Source of the DNA: Bacteroidales bacterium UBA4788
GTDB lineage: Bacteria > Bacteroidota > Bacteroidia > Bacteroidales > VadinHA17
Assembly: GCA_002402965.1 (NCBI GenBank)
Contig: DHGW01000056.1
Coordinates: forward strand, 11,928 to 53,817
Direction of reading: 5' to 3'
Length of the DNA: 41,890 nt
Shown piece after piece: positions 16,524 through 26,365 of this stretch. Positions within the stretch are counted from its first letter, which is position 1. Each line of letters starts with the position of its first letter. The position numbers and the translations under genes are program-made. Under the pieces are notes generated by a model. It had not been told where the DNA came from. It saw nothing but the letters and a program-made list of their open reading frames with translations, and searched no databases.

Positions 16524-18881
16524 ATGACGAAAAGAATGACTGCATCTGTTTTGACTGTACTGTCTGTATTGATGCTTGCTGCAATCCCTTTGCAGGTTTT
16601 TTCGCAGGCCAAGCAGCCTGTGCTTACGGGTACCGAGCGCGTTAAGATGTTCAGCGCCCAGGCTGAGATGATTGCCGCATCGCCTTACAAGGATATGCAC
16701 TGGCAGTATATCGGACCCACCAACATCAGTGGCAGGTGCACTGATGTGGAGGCAATCTCTCCAAGGGGCGGACAGTATATTATATGGGTAGGATCAGCTA
16801 CCGGAGGGGTATGGAAATCGGTGAACGAAGGGACTACCTTCGAGCCGGTATTCGATAAGATGCCTACGTCCTCCATCGGCGACATAGCAATCGACCCGAA
16901 GAACCCGGATGTGGTATGGGTTGGAACCGGCGAAGCCAATATCTTCCGCAGTTCAAATGCCGGCTGCGGAGTGTTCAAAACAACTGACGGAGGGAAAAAC
17001 TGGAGTCTTGCAGGGCTTGAGAACACCCATACCATCGGCAGGATCAGGATAAACCCAGAAAACACCGATATAGTCTACGTTGCATCTCCCGGTCATGAGT
17101 GGACCCCCAACGAGGAGAGAGGCCTTTACAAAACCATTGACGGAGGAAAGAGCTGGACGAAGATACTTTCGGTGAACCAGAACACCGGTGTTTTTGACAT
17201 CGTTCTTGATCCGCGTGATCCCAACACCATCTATGCAACCACATGGGAGCGCATGAGGCTGAAGTGGAACGACCCGCGCACCTTCTCCGATACCCGTCAT
17301 TGCGGTGTATGGAAGTCGGTTGACGGCGGCAAAAACTGGAAGGAGATCAATACCGGTCTGCCTGCACCACAGCACCGCGGGCGAATAGGCGTGGACATCT
17401 CGCTCTCCAATCCCGACGTGCTCTACCTGTTGCTTGACAACTATGAAATAGCCTACCAGGCGAAACCCGGGGAGCTCGATTCCTACGGACGCCAGAAACA
17501 GGATGTCATTAAGGGTGCCACCGTTTACCGTTCCGACGATGCCGGCGCATCATGGAAGCAGGTCAGCGGGCTCACCGAGGAGACAAAGGTTTACATGGAG
17601 CGTCACTCCGGAACCTACGGGTGGGTCTTTGGTCAGATCAGGGTTGACCCGAAGGATGAAAATACAATCTATACATTGGGCATCCAGCTCCACCAGTCGG
17701 TTGACGGCGGCGCCACCTACAAGATACTACGCGGCCCTCATGCCGACCATCACGGTCTCTGGATCGATCCGAACAACCCCAATTATGTCCTCAATGTTCA
17801 GGACGGTGGCCTTACAATATCGTATGACAAAGGCGCTACATGGAAGTATCCGATTGAAGAGCTGCCGTTGGCCCAGTTCTACAACATCGCCTATGATTTC
17901 AACGTACCCTTCAGGGTCTTTGGTTCCATACAGGATCATCACAGCTTCTACGGCAGCGTTGACCTCTCCCGGGGCCGCGACAGGGTAATGCCTGTGGAGT
18001 TCACCAATACACTCGGGGCCGAGGGCAGTTCCCATGCAGTAGACCCCCGCGACAACAACACCATCTATTCCAGTACGTTCTATGGTGCTCTTGCCAGGGC
18101 TGAGGCAGACAACTACCCTGCCAGCCGCAAGGATCTGCTGCCGGTGAGGTTTGCCGATGAGCCGAGGCTCAGGGGCCAGTGGGTGGCTCCAACCGTTCTC
18201 TCACCGCATAACCCTGACATCGTTTATCACGGGATGCAGTATGTCATGATGTCACGTGACAAGGGAAACACATGGGAGTTCATAAGTCCCGATCTCACAT
18301 TCAATGATCCCAAAAAGACGGGGGACATCAGCTACCAGACAATTCAGACGCTTGATGAGTCGCCAATGAGGGCAGGACTGCTCTATGCAGGGACTGATGA
18401 CGGCAGGATCTGGCGTACAAAGGATGGCGGCAAAGCATGGACAGAGCTTAAACCGAAAAACGTTCCGGTCAGATGGGTGTCTCGAATTGTCGCATCGAAA
18501 TATGACCTTGGGACAGTTTATATGACACAGACGGGAAGGCGTGATGACGATTTCCAGGTATATATATGGAAGTCAACAGATTTTGGCGACACCTGGACGG
18601 ACATCTCCGGCAATATACCCGTTGGCCCCGTCAATGTCATCAGGGAGGATGCGGTTAAGAAGGATATTCTCTATGTGGGTACCGATGCTTCAGTCTATAT
18701 AAGCAAGGACGGCGGAGCAAGGTGGGATGTGCTCGGTGACCTGCCTTTTGCCTATGTGCATGACCTGCAGGTTCACCCGCGTGATAACATGATTATAATT
18801 GCCACCCACGGACGCGGTATGTTCGTTCTTGACGCCAATCCTGTCAATGAAAAGGACAAGATCCGCAGGCCGAGGTGGTAA
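16524..18881 (+). CDS. Secreted VPS10/sortilin-like Asp-box propeller protein (short form)
   Basis: 785 residues with a signal peptide ending near VFSQA (about 28-32). The chain is built of roughly eleven Asp-box (BNR) repeats of the form S-x-D-x-G-x-x-W, for example KTTDGGKNW, KTIDGGKSW, KSVDGGKNW, RSDDAGASW, KSTDFGDTW and SKDGGARW, typical of VPS10/sortilin-type beta-propellers. Such Bacteroidota proteins are often labelled glycosyl hydrolase, but no catalytic residues support this. The protein ends soon after GRGMFVLDANP, without the C-terminal beta domain present in the second copy at 23627. It lies 113 bases upstream of susC on the same strand, so it probably acts in the same uptake process. 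Confidence 0.85.
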   Translation: MTKRMTASVLTVLSVLMLAAIPLQVFSQAKQPVLTGTERVKMFSAQAEMIAASPYKDMHWQYIGPTNISGRCTDVEAISPRGGQYIIWVGSATGGVWKSVNEGTTFEPVFDKMPTSSIGDIAIDPKNPDVVWVGTGEANIFRSSNAGCGVFKTTDGGKNWSLAGLENTHTIGRIRINPENTDIVYVASPGHEWTPNEERGLYKTIDGGKSWTKILSVNQNTGVFDIVLDPRDPNTIYATTWERMRLKWNDPRTFSDTRHCGVWKSVDGGKNWKEINTGLPAPQHRGRIGVDISLSNPDVLYLLLDNYEIAYQAKPGELDSYGRQKQDVIKGATVYRSDDAGASWKQVSGLTEETKVYMERHSGTYGWVFGQIRVDPKDENTIYTLGIQLHQSVDGGATYKILRGPHADHHGLWIDPNNPNYVLNVQDGGLTISYDKGATWKYPIEELPLAQFYNIAYDFNVPFRVFGSIQDHHSFYGSVDLSRGRDRVMPVEFTNTLGAEGSSHAVDPRDNNTIYSSTFYGALARAEADNYPASRKDLLPVRFADEPRLRGQWVAPTVLSPHNPDIVYHGMQYVMMSRDKGNTWEFISPDLTFNDPKKTGDISYQTIQTLDESPMRAGLLYAGTDDGRIWRTKDGGKAWTELKPKNVPVRWVSRIVASKYDLGTVYMTQTGRRDDDFQVYIWKSTDFGDTWTDISGNIPVGPVNVIREDAVKKDILYVGTDASVYISKDGGARWDVLGDLPFAYVHDLQVHPRDNMIIIATHGRGMFVLDANPVNEKDKIRRPRW

Positions 18882-18944
18882 TTTCAATTTTCTCATAGTA
18901 ACCTGGTTGTGAGTTGATCTGTGAGGTTGAGGTCATCAGGATAC

Positions 18945-18983
18945 ACTGTAAGTGACAGTTTTTAACCCTATTAATAACCTAAC
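18945..18983 (+). promoter_or_regulatory. Leader hairpin plus AACCTAAC motif before susC
   Basis: ACTGT and ACAGT form a hairpin around AAGTG, followed by TTTTAACCCTATTAATAACC and TAAC, 11 bases before the susC start codon. It aligns with the element at 16476-16514: the stem sequence differs but the loop position, the ATTAnTAACCTAAC string and the distance to the ATG are kept. Confidence 0.45.
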
Positions 18984-18994
18984 CCAATCAATTT

Positions 18995-21900
18995 ATGAGA
19001 AAAATCCTTTTGTTTTTTGCTATGGTCCTTGTCACCGTCTCAGTGGCTTATGCCCAGACGCGACAGGTTCAGGGGACCGTCACCAGCGCCGAGGACGGAT
19101 CAGAAGTCCCCGGGGTAATGATCCAGATCAAGGGTACAACCCTGGGGGTGATGACCGATGCCAACGGCAAGTACACTCTGAATGTTCCGGCAGGCGAGAA
19201 CACTCTTGTATTCAGCTTTGTGGGAATGAGAAAGGTGGAGGTTGACATCGCAGGGAGAACAACCATTGATGTCGTTATGGAGTCAGACACCCAGGTCATG
19301 GACGAGATAGTTGTCACGGCTTTGGGTATCAGGACGGAGAGAAAGGCACTTGGTTACTCTACAAGTGAGGTTAAGTCTGATGAGCTTACTGCAACCAGAA
19401 CCAGCAGTTTTGCAACGGCCCTTAGCGGGAAAGTGGCAGGGCTGAGCATCTCCACCACGTCGAGCCAGGCTGGTAGCGGTACCAGGATAGTGCTCCGGGG
19501 AGGATCATCAATCACTGGCTCCAACCAGCCACTCTTTGTGGTTAACGGTGTGCCTTTTGATGCTGACAACTCAGGTTCCTCTTCCGGTCTCGCTGATATT
19601 GATCCCAACGCTATAGAATCACTCAGCGTCCTCAAGGGTGCAGCTGCCTCAGCTCTTTATGGAAGCCGTGCCGCGAACGGGGTTATCCTGATTACCCTTA
19701 AATCAGGCGCCTCAGATCAGAAGCCGGTTATCAACTTTAAGCACACATCCTCGTTTGACAAGATCTATGAGATACCACTGCAGAAGACATGGGCACAGGG
19801 GAACTTCAGTATGTCTACATATGACTGGGTCTACATCAACGGTGATACACAGTTCTCATCAACCTCCTGGGGTCCGCGCATTGCCGACCTTGACGGTGTT
19901 GAGTATTATGACAGGTGGCAGGTCTTCAGGACAGGCTATACAATGGACAACACCGTTAGTGTTACCGGAGGAACCGACAAGGCAAAATATTTCGTTTCCT
20001 ATTCAAACACAAATAATGATGGTGTTGTCGGACCTCTTGGCTATAAGAGAAATTCCATAAATGCCAACACCACATTCAACTTCACCCCAAAACTTACTGT
20101 CACCTCCAATGCCATGTATTCAAACCAGGATATCGACAGGATGGAGGAGGGGAATGCCAACTATACCTTTATTAATACTCTCATAGCCTCGCCGCCGTCA
20201 TGGAATCCCTATCCGATCTATAGGGAAGACGGAACGTTGAGGCTATTCAGAGGAGGCGGACGTGATCCATATCTATACACCCTGCAAAGTACCGGCAACA
20301 ACATAACCCGGGAAAGATTCGTCGGCTCATTATCATTAGAATACAAGATTGCCGAACATCTCAACTTCAGGTCAGTCACCGGTGTAAGCACAAATACCAG
20401 CGTCTCCCAGAACTATAAGAACAAGGGAGGCCTTGTAGAGACACAGGGTGTTTTCAACCGTTACAATAACGGCAGTAAGGATGTTGAATCGACGGAGATG
20501 ATTACATATGACAATACCTTTGGCGATTTTACAGTCAATGTGATGGCCGGCCACAACATTGTACAGAATTCCTGGAACTCAATGAACTTTGAAGGCAGTG
20601 GCCTTGTTGTACCAGGCATTTATAACTCCTCGAATGTTTCAACATACACTGCAGGTTCAAGCTATGGGATGTTCAGATCATGGTCACTCTTCGGCGAAGC
20701 CAGGATAGGATATAAAAGCCTTCTTTACTATACCGTTACAGGCAGAAATGACTGGGCTTCAAGTATAAATAATGCTTTCTTCTATCCCAGCCACAGCCTT
20801 GGATTTGTGTTCAGCGAGCTTTTGCCGGATGCCAAATTCCTTGACTTCGGTAAGCTGCGGTTAAGCTATGCAAAGGTTGGAGCACCTGCTTCAGCCTATA
20901 CAACGAATGTGATCCTTTCACAGGCTTCAGGTCAGGACTGGCTGGGGCACTCATGGCCATTCAACGGCCAGAACAGCTATCTCCCGAGTTCAACCTACCC
21001 CAACCCTGATCTCGCCAATGAGTTCAAGAGTGAGATTGAGGCCGGACTTGAAATGAGGTTCTTCAAGAACAGGCTCGGACTTGACCTTGCACTGTATAAC
21101 AACTGGAGTACCAACCAGATCCTGTGGCAGCAGCTGCTCAATTCAACAGGTTACGATGGCGGATGGATCAATATCGGGGGAATAACCCATAAAGGAATTG
21201 AACTTGGTATTACTTCAGTGCCTGTTCAGACGAATAATTTCACATGGGATCTGTCACTCACCTGGTCAAAAGACAATTCGATGGTTGATGATCTTGGCGA
21301 AAATGATGAGCCGATCGATCTGGGTTCAGGCGGATGGGCAATCGTCGGACAGCCTTACCCGGTTCTCTATGGCGATGCATTTCTCCGTGATGATGAAGGT
21401 AACCTCGTATTAAGTGACCAGGGGTCAACCGGTACTGACCGGACAATCTACGGAAGGCCGATTATTGATCCGAGAGGAAGAAAGATCTTTGGCAAAATCT
21501 CTCCGGACTGGGTTAGCAGTATCAGAAACAGTCTCAGATACAAGAATATAACCCTTATGGCCCAGCTCGATATTCAGAAGGGCGGTCTGATTGATAACTT
21601 CGATGAACACTACCTGACATATTACGGGATGTCTCCGCTCCAGGAAAACCGTCCTGAAGATAACCGGATAGTTTTCGAAGGTGTTATGGGTCACTATGAT
21701 TATGATAACCAGCAGGTTGTTACAACCAGCCCGGTTAAAACCGAATGGACTTACTACAGCAGCTATTATCAGACCGTCTGCCAGTCAACGGAAGAGGACA
21801 ATATCCAGCCCCGTGATTTCATCAAGCTGAGGGAGGTTGCACTTTCATACAGTATGCCTGATAAGGTCGCAGATGCTCTGCATCTTAAAGGTCTTGATGT

Positions 21901-22060
21901 CTCCTTCGCCGGAAGAAATCTGTGGCGCAGGTTCAAGGATGGATTCTCAGGTTCCGATGTGGAAACAAACACCAATGGCATTTCCAACGGTAATGCATGG
22001 TTTAATTACAGTTTCCCATCCCTTCGGACCTATGCTCTTACACTTAATATAACCCTTTAA
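18995..22060 (+). CDS. SusC/RagA-family TonB-dependent outer-membrane transporter
   Basis: 1,021 residues. A signal peptide ends near AYAQ (about 21). A carboxypeptidase-regulatory-like beta domain follows (about 25-100, VQGTVTSAEDGSEVPGV to VVMESD). The TonB-box region is MDEIVVTALGIRTERKALGY (about 103-122). The plug domain comes next (about 125-230, with ALSGKVAGLSIS, RIVLRGGSSI and ALYGSRAANGVILITLK), then a long beta-barrel to the end with a terminal aromatic-rich strand (TYALTLNITL). It forms the barrel of a pedal-bin importer powered by TonB-ExbBD, with the adjacent SusD as lid. The substrate is not readable from sequence. susD follows after 11 bases. No FecR or extracytoplasmic sigma factor gene is adjacent. 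Confidence 0.96.
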   Translation: MRKILLFFAMVLVTVSVAYAQTRQVQGTVTSAEDGSEVPGVMIQIKGTTLGVMTDANGKYTLNVPAGENTLVFSFVGMRKVEVDIAGRTTIDVVMESDTQVMDEIVVTALGIRTERKALGYSTSEVKSDELTATRTSSFATALSGKVAGLSISTTSSQAGSGTRIVLRGGSSITGSNQPLFVVNGVPFDADNSGSSSGLADIDPNAIESLSVLKGAAASALYGSRAANGVILITLKSGASDQKPVINFKHTSSFDKIYEIPLQKTWAQGNFSMSTYDWVYINGDTQFSSTSWGPRIADLDGVEYYDRWQVFRTGYTMDNTVSVTGGTDKAKYFVSYSNTNNDGVVGPLGYKRNSINANTTFNFTPKLTVTSNAMYSNQDIDRMEEGNANYTFINTLIASPPSWNPYPIYREDGTLRLFRGGGRDPYLYTLQSTGNNITRERFVGSLSLEYKIAEHLNFRSVTGVSTNTSVSQNYKNKGGLVETQGVFNRYNNGSKDVESTEMITYDNTFGDFTVNVMAGHNIVQNSWNSMNFEGSGLVVPGIYNSSNVSTYTAGSSYGMFRSWSLFGEARIGYKSLLYYTVTGRNDWASSINNAFFYPSHSLGFVFSELLPDAKFLDFGKLRLSYAKVGAPASAYTTNVILSQASGQDWLGHSWPFNGQNSYLPSSTYPNPDLANEFKSEIEAGLEMRFFKNRLGLDLALYNNWSTNQILWQQLLNSTGYDGGWINIGGITHKGIELGITSVPVQTNNFTWDLSLTWSKDNSMVDDLGENDEPIDLGSGGWAIVGQPYPVLYGDAFLRDDEGNLVLSDQGSTGTDRTIYGRPIIDPRGRKIFGKISPDWVSSIRNSLRYKNITLMAQLDIQKGGLIDNFDEHYLTYYGMSPLQENRPEDNRIVFEGVMGHYDYDNQQVVTTSPVKTEWTYYSSYYQTVCQSTEEDNIQPRDFIKLREVALSYSMPDKVADALHLKGLDVSFAGRNLWRRFKDGFSGSDVETNTNGISNGNAWFNYSFPSLRTYALTLNITL

Positions 22061-22071
22061 CATACGGTCAA

Positions 22072-23547
22072 ATGAAAAGGATACTTATAAAGATCAGTAT
22101 AATAGTCCTGGTATTGTTCGCGATGAGTTCATGCCAGAAGTGGTTGGACATTGACTACAACCCTAATGCTATTACCGAGTCTCCGGCAATAGATGAGGGT
22201 GTCTACCTTACCGGGGTCGAGTCGGAATGGGCTCAGCAGGCCGTTACTTTTTTCGTGTGGTGGAACGGCATGAAGGACTGGTTGCTCTGGTATGCGTCTG
22301 ACGGTACCCAGGGTTACGAGACCAGGTTTGAGATATCGACTGATTACGGTGGCGAGATATGGGGAGCTTATTCAGGAGCACTGATGCACTCCCATGCGCT
22401 CTATGAGAAGGCCAAAGAGAACGGTAATAAGCGGTTCCAGGGGATCGGTGCGGTTATATCTGCATGGCATTGGTTCACCATGGCCGATTACTATGATCAG
22501 GCCCCGCTTGATGAGGCTCTAAAGGGCTCTGAGTTTCCTTACCCGAATGTGAATTCGCTCGAGGAGATTTACGCTCATGCAAATGCCCTTCTTGATGAAG
22601 CCATCGAGTGCTTCGCAGCCAGTGATCCGGGGGATCTTGTTCCCACTGAAGCACAGGACTACATCTATGGAGCTGACTTTGAAAAGTGGACACGTCTCTG
22701 TTACTCTCTCAAGGCCCGCTATGCCATGAGGCTGACCTATCTTCCGGGCAAGACCGCGGCAGGCCAGGCTGATCTTGTGCTGCAATACCTTCAGAACGGG
22801 ATACAGAACAACGATGACATGTGTGTTTGGGCGCACCAGGCTAGCCTTCAGTTTGACAGCTATATTTACGAGGAATCACTATATGATTACTCGGCTGCAG
22901 GCATGACTCCATCCGTTTATATAGTTGATCTGCTGAATGACCTCAACGATCCGAGGAGGATGATCTTCTGGACTGAAGCTGAAGCAGGAGGTTATATCGG
23001 CCACAGGAGCGGGACATCATCGGTGGCTGGCGACAGACCGTCAAGATGGTCAATGAGTTATTGCACCCAGACATATCCCGATATGATCATGATGTATTCT
23101 GAGAACCTGTTCCTAAAGGCTGAAGCACACGCTCTCAAGGGTGAGTATGTCCCTGCCGAGACAGCGATGAAGGCCGGCATCAGGGCTGACATGGAGTATC
23201 ATGGTGTGCCTGAAGCTGACATCTTAACATATCTTGCCCAGCCTGCCCTGACAATGCCAACTTCAGTCGAGGCAGCCCAGGAGCTGGTCATGACGCAGAA
23301 GTACATAGCAAATACTTTTGAGACCACTGAATCATACTTTGACTTCATACGTACTGGTTATCCGAAACTTGATTTTACCACCATCAACCAGGTGATAAAC
23401 ACTAACACCTTTCCAAGGAGAAATCCCTATCCGCCTGACGAGATAGAGAAGAACCCGTCAGTTTCTGCCCTTGGACAGCCTGACTATTTCAAGAAGGGAA
23501 CGGTGTGGGACACTAAGCCTTTCAGCTGGAGGCCCGGCACCAAATAG
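22072..23547 (+). CDS. SusD/RagB-family outer-membrane lipoprotein
   Basis: 491 residues. The lipoprotein signal ends with SSC, Cys21 being the lipidation site, so it is anchored at the outer membrane. The tetratricopeptide-like helical core and conserved segments such as SAWHWFTMADYYDQAPLDEA (about 123-142), DFEKWTRLCYSLKARYAMRL (about 203-222) and the C-terminal LFLKAEAHALKGEY (about 344-357) match the SusD-like group often labelled SusD/RagB nutrient-binding lipoprotein. It is the substrate-capturing lid of the preceding SusC. A terminator-like hairpin follows at 23567. Glycan or peptide as ligand cannot be decided. Confidence 0.94.
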   Translation: MKRILIKISIIVLVLFAMSSCQKWLDIDYNPNAITESPAIDEGVYLTGVESEWAQQAVTFFVWWNGMKDWLLWYASDGTQGYETRFEISTDYGGEIWGAYSGALMHSHALYEKAKENGNKRFQGIGAVISAWHWFTMADYYDQAPLDEALKGSEFPYPNVNSLEEIYAHANALLDEAIECFAASDPGDLVPTEAQDYIYGADFEKWTRLCYSLKARYAMRLTYLPGKTAAGQADLVLQYLQNGIQNNDDMCVWAHQASLQFDSYIYEESLYDYSAAGMTPSVYIVDLLNDLNDPRRMIFWTEAEAGGYIGHRSGTSSVAGDRPSRWSMSYCTQTYPDMIMMYSENLFLKAEAHALKGEYVPAETAMKAGIRADMEYHGVPEADILTYLAQPALTMPTSVEAAQELVMTQKYIANTFETTESYFDFIRTGYPKLDFTTINQVINTNTFPRRNPYPPDEIEKNPSVSALGQPDYFKKGTVWDTKPFSWRPGTK

Positions 23548-23566
23548 TACTATTCGAATTTTGAAA

Positions 23567-23606
23567 GGGCCGCTGATGGGCTATACATTGGCGGCCCTAA
23601 TTTTTT
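23567..23606 (+). terminator. Terminator or attenuator between susD and second propeller gene
   Basis: GGGCCGC (23567-23573) pairs perfectly with GCGGCCC (23591-23597) across a 17-base loop, followed by TAATTTTTT. It sits 20 bases after susD and just 20 bases before the next start codon, so partial read-through (lower expression of the downstream genes) is more likely than a full stop. Confidence 0.65.
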
Positions 23607-23626
23607 AAAACACTAAAATTTTTATC

Positions 23627-26329
23627 ATGCAGAGAATCAGGAAAGCCCTACCGAGAATCATCATTGTACTTTTTCTTGCCGTGTTGACATTCCCGCTCAG
23701 GGCGCAGCAATCACTGCCCGGCGGGTACGATGCCTTCACCTACCGCAACCTCGGGGCATTCAGAATCAGCGCCTGGGTGGGAGCTGTTGCCGTACCCGAG
23801 AACCCCGGTGAGAAGCATAAATATACCTGGTATGTAGGGCCCCGCAGCGGGGGAGTGTGGAAGACCGTTAACAACGGCACGACTTTCGAATGTGTCTCTG
23901 ACCAGTTCAATACGGGCGCCGTCGGTGACATCGCCGTGGCACCTTCTGACCCTGAAGTGGTATGGGTGGGCACTGGCGATGCATTCAATGCAAGGTCCTC
24001 CTATTACGGCAATGGTATCTGGAAATCGACTGATGCCGGCAAGACCTGGACAAACATGGGACTTAAAAGCACCCGCCATATTGCCAGGATTATGATTCAT
24101 CCTAAAAATCCGTCGGTAGTGTGGGTGGCTGCCATGGGAAACCTGTGGTCAGCCAATGAGGAGAGAGGCGTATTTAAAACCACCAACGGCGGCAGAAGCT
24201 GGGAGAAGGTGCTTTATATCGATGACAAGACAGGGGTGATTGACCTGGTTGTCAACCCGGTGAACCCTGATATTCTCTATGCCGCTACCTATGAGAAGGA
24301 GCGGACGGCATGGAACTATGAACCGGGCGGTGTGAAGAGCCGCATTTTCAAGAGCGTTGATGGCGGCAGGAACTGGAACGTGCTTACAGGAGGCCTGCCA
24401 TCAGGGCCTCTTGGAAGAATTGGTCTTGACATTCACCGTGCAAACCCGGATATCGTTGTTGCGGTAGTCCAGAACCTGAACTTGAAGCCAGGTGTTGATC
24501 CAAGTGCACCAGTACCCTTTGATGAATTCACCGATCACTCCTTTGACAACCTGATAGGTGGCGAAGTTTATATCACCCGCGACGGCGGGAAGAAGTGGAA
24601 GAGGATCAATGACCCCGAAAAGAACGATGTAAGCGGCAAGGCTGCATACAGCTTCAACAGGATAGCCGTTGACCCGGTTGATCCGGACAAGGTGTATGTA
24701 GTTGGTGTGGGGATGTTCTATACCCTTGACGGAGGAAAGACCTGGCCTCTCGGGAGGCAGCAGGACCGTTTCCAGACCAACTTCGGTGACAACAGGGTCT
24801 TCTGGATAAACCCGAAAGATCCCAGGCACATGATGCTCGGATCGGACGGGGGAATCTATTCCACCTATGACGGCGGACGGTCAATGAACCATTATTATCA
24901 CATTCCTCTGGGTGAGGTCTACCACGTGGAGGCAGACATGGAGACTCCGTATAACATATACATCGGGCTGCAGGACCATGAGGCATGGAAGGCTCCATCC
25001 AACGGATGGGCAGGCTCCATAAGCGCCTCTGACTGGGTCATAACGGGCATGTGGGACGGTATGTATTCTAAGGTTGACCGTGAGAACAACAGGTATATTT
25101 ATTACACAACCCAGTTCGGCTCGCATCACAGGGTTGACCAGGCTACGGGCGAGCGGGTGCCTATCACTCCGGTAGCGGCTGAGGGTCAGCCTTTCTACCG
25201 CTTCACCTGGACCACGCCGCTGGCACTATCACCGCATAATAATTCAATAATCTACACCGGCGCGCAGATGGTGCTTCGCTCCCTCGACCGGGGTAAAAAC
25301 TGGGAGGAGATCAGTCCCGACCTGACCGGAAATGATCCGGACAAAATCCACGGCAAGGGGCACATCCGCTATTGTACCGTCACCACTCTTGCCGAATCGC
25401 CGGTTAAAGCCGGCATTATCTGGGCAGGTACTGATGACGGGCATGTTCATTTAACGACAGATCATGGCAACACGTGGAAAGAGGTGACTGCGGCACTGGC
25501 CGAAGCCGGAGCTCCCGCAGGGATGTGGGTCAGCCGCGTATACCCCTCTGCTTTCGAGGCTGGTACAGCCTATGTTGCGAAATCGGGTTATACCGATGAC
25601 ATCATGGATCCGCATATCTATGTCACCAACGACTTCGGTGTAACCTGGAAAAGAATTACTGCAGGTCTTCCGGAATTCCCTGTCAGTGTTGTTATTGAAG
25701 ATCACCGCAACCCGAACCTTCTGTTTGCGGGGAATGATAATGGTGTCTTTGTCTCGCTCAACAGGGGCGGGAACTGGGAGGCGCTGAAGGCGAACATGCC
25801 CCCGGCCGTTGTGCGTGACATCATGGTTCATCCGCGTGAGAATGACCTGATAGTTGGTACTTATGGCAGGGCAGCCTGGATAACAGATATCTCGCCGCTG
25901 CAGCAGATGACTCCCGAAATCATTCAGAAGCCACTGCATCTCTTCGCCATTGAACCCAAGCCGCAGATGAACTTCTCTCAGCAGGCATTTTGGGGTAATT
26001 ATCAGATGACAGGCAGCAACCATCTCCTCACTCCGAATGAACCTAACGGCCTCGAGATATGGTTCTACCGGTCCGGGACCCTTAAGGAGGAGGCTGTGAT
26101 TACGGTTACTGACAGCAAGGGAGAAAAACGTCATGAGCAGAAGTTGAGACCCGGAACAGGTATCGGGAAGATTTACTGGAACACCATGAGGGCTCAGCCG
26201 GGTACATATACCGTCACGATCACCTGCGGCAGCGTGAGTGAAACAACAACCGGTACTGTCATGGAAAAGTGGCAATGGCCTGTCCTCAATTTCAACCCTG
26301 GAAGAGGCTTTGGAATTTCAAACCGATAG
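23627..26329 (+). CDS. Secreted VPS10/sortilin-like Asp-box propeller protein (long form)
   Basis: 900 residues, with a signal peptide ending near LRAQQ (about 27). Some eleven Asp-box repeats are visible, for example KSTDAGKTW, KTTNGGRSW, KSVDGGRNW, ITRDGGKKW, YTLDGGKTW, RSLDRGKNW and TNDFGVTW. It is a paralogue of the protein at 16524, sharing the NPxNPDI(L/I)YAAT-type linkers. Unlike that copy it has about 130 extra C-terminal residues (from KPLHLFAIEPK) that look like an Ig-like beta domain, ending WQWPVLNF. The role is presumably ligand binding or folding at the cell surface with SusC/SusD. The enzymatic label often given to this family is not supported by visible catalytic residues. Confidence 0.85.
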   Translation: MQRIRKALPRIIIVLFLAVLTFPLRAQQSLPGGYDAFTYRNLGAFRISAWVGAVAVPENPGEKHKYTWYVGPRSGGVWKTVNNGTTFECVSDQFNTGAVGDIAVAPSDPEVVWVGTGDAFNARSSYYGNGIWKSTDAGKTWTNMGLKSTRHIARIMIHPKNPSVVWVAAMGNLWSANEERGVFKTTNGGRSWEKVLYIDDKTGVIDLVVNPVNPDILYAATYEKERTAWNYEPGGVKSRIFKSVDGGRNWNVLTGGLPSGPLGRIGLDIHRANPDIVVAVVQNLNLKPGVDPSAPVPFDEFTDHSFDNLIGGEVYITRDGGKKWKRINDPEKNDVSGKAAYSFNRIAVDPVDPDKVYVVGVGMFYTLDGGKTWPLGRQQDRFQTNFGDNRVFWINPKDPRHMMLGSDGGIYSTYDGGRSMNHYYHIPLGEVYHVEADMETPYNIYIGLQDHEAWKAPSNGWAGSISASDWVITGMWDGMYSKVDRENNRYIYYTTQFGSHHRVDQATGERVPITPVAAEGQPFYRFTWTTPLALSPHNNSIIYTGAQMVLRSLDRGKNWEEISPDLTGNDPDKIHGKGHIRYCTVTTLAESPVKAGIIWAGTDDGHVHLTTDHGNTWKEVTAALAEAGAPAGMWVSRVYPSAFEAGTAYVAKSGYTDDIMDPHIYVTNDFGVTWKRITAGLPEFPVSVVIEDHRNPNLLFAGNDNGVFVSLNRGGNWEALKANMPPAVVRDIMVHPRENDLIVGTYGRAAWITDISPLQQMTPEIIQKPLHLFAIEPKPQMNFSQQAFWGNYQMTGSNHLLTPNEPNGLEIWFYRSGTLKEEAVITVTDSKGEKRHEQKLRPGTGIGKIYWNTMRAQPGTYTVTITCGSVSETTTGTVMEKWQWPVLNFNPGRGFGISNR

Positions 26330-26365
26330 TGCTTTCTTTGCTGGCCTGAAAAAAGCACTGGCGTA

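Noticed and set aside
17503..17988. 161-codon plus-strand ORF inside the first propeller gene
   Set aside because: It is an alternate frame of the same strand rich in Ser, Thr and Arg, with no start signal or family pattern.
18995..23547. Labelling the Sus region a polysaccharide utilisation locus
   Set aside because: No glycosidase, sensor or regulator typical of such loci is inside the operon; the nearest glycosidases are beyond the PepSY gene and form a separate divergent pair.
25451..26275. 274-codon minus-strand ORF within the second propeller gene
   Set aside because: It is antisense to repeated Asp-box sequence and shows no domain; the plus-strand gene is unambiguous.
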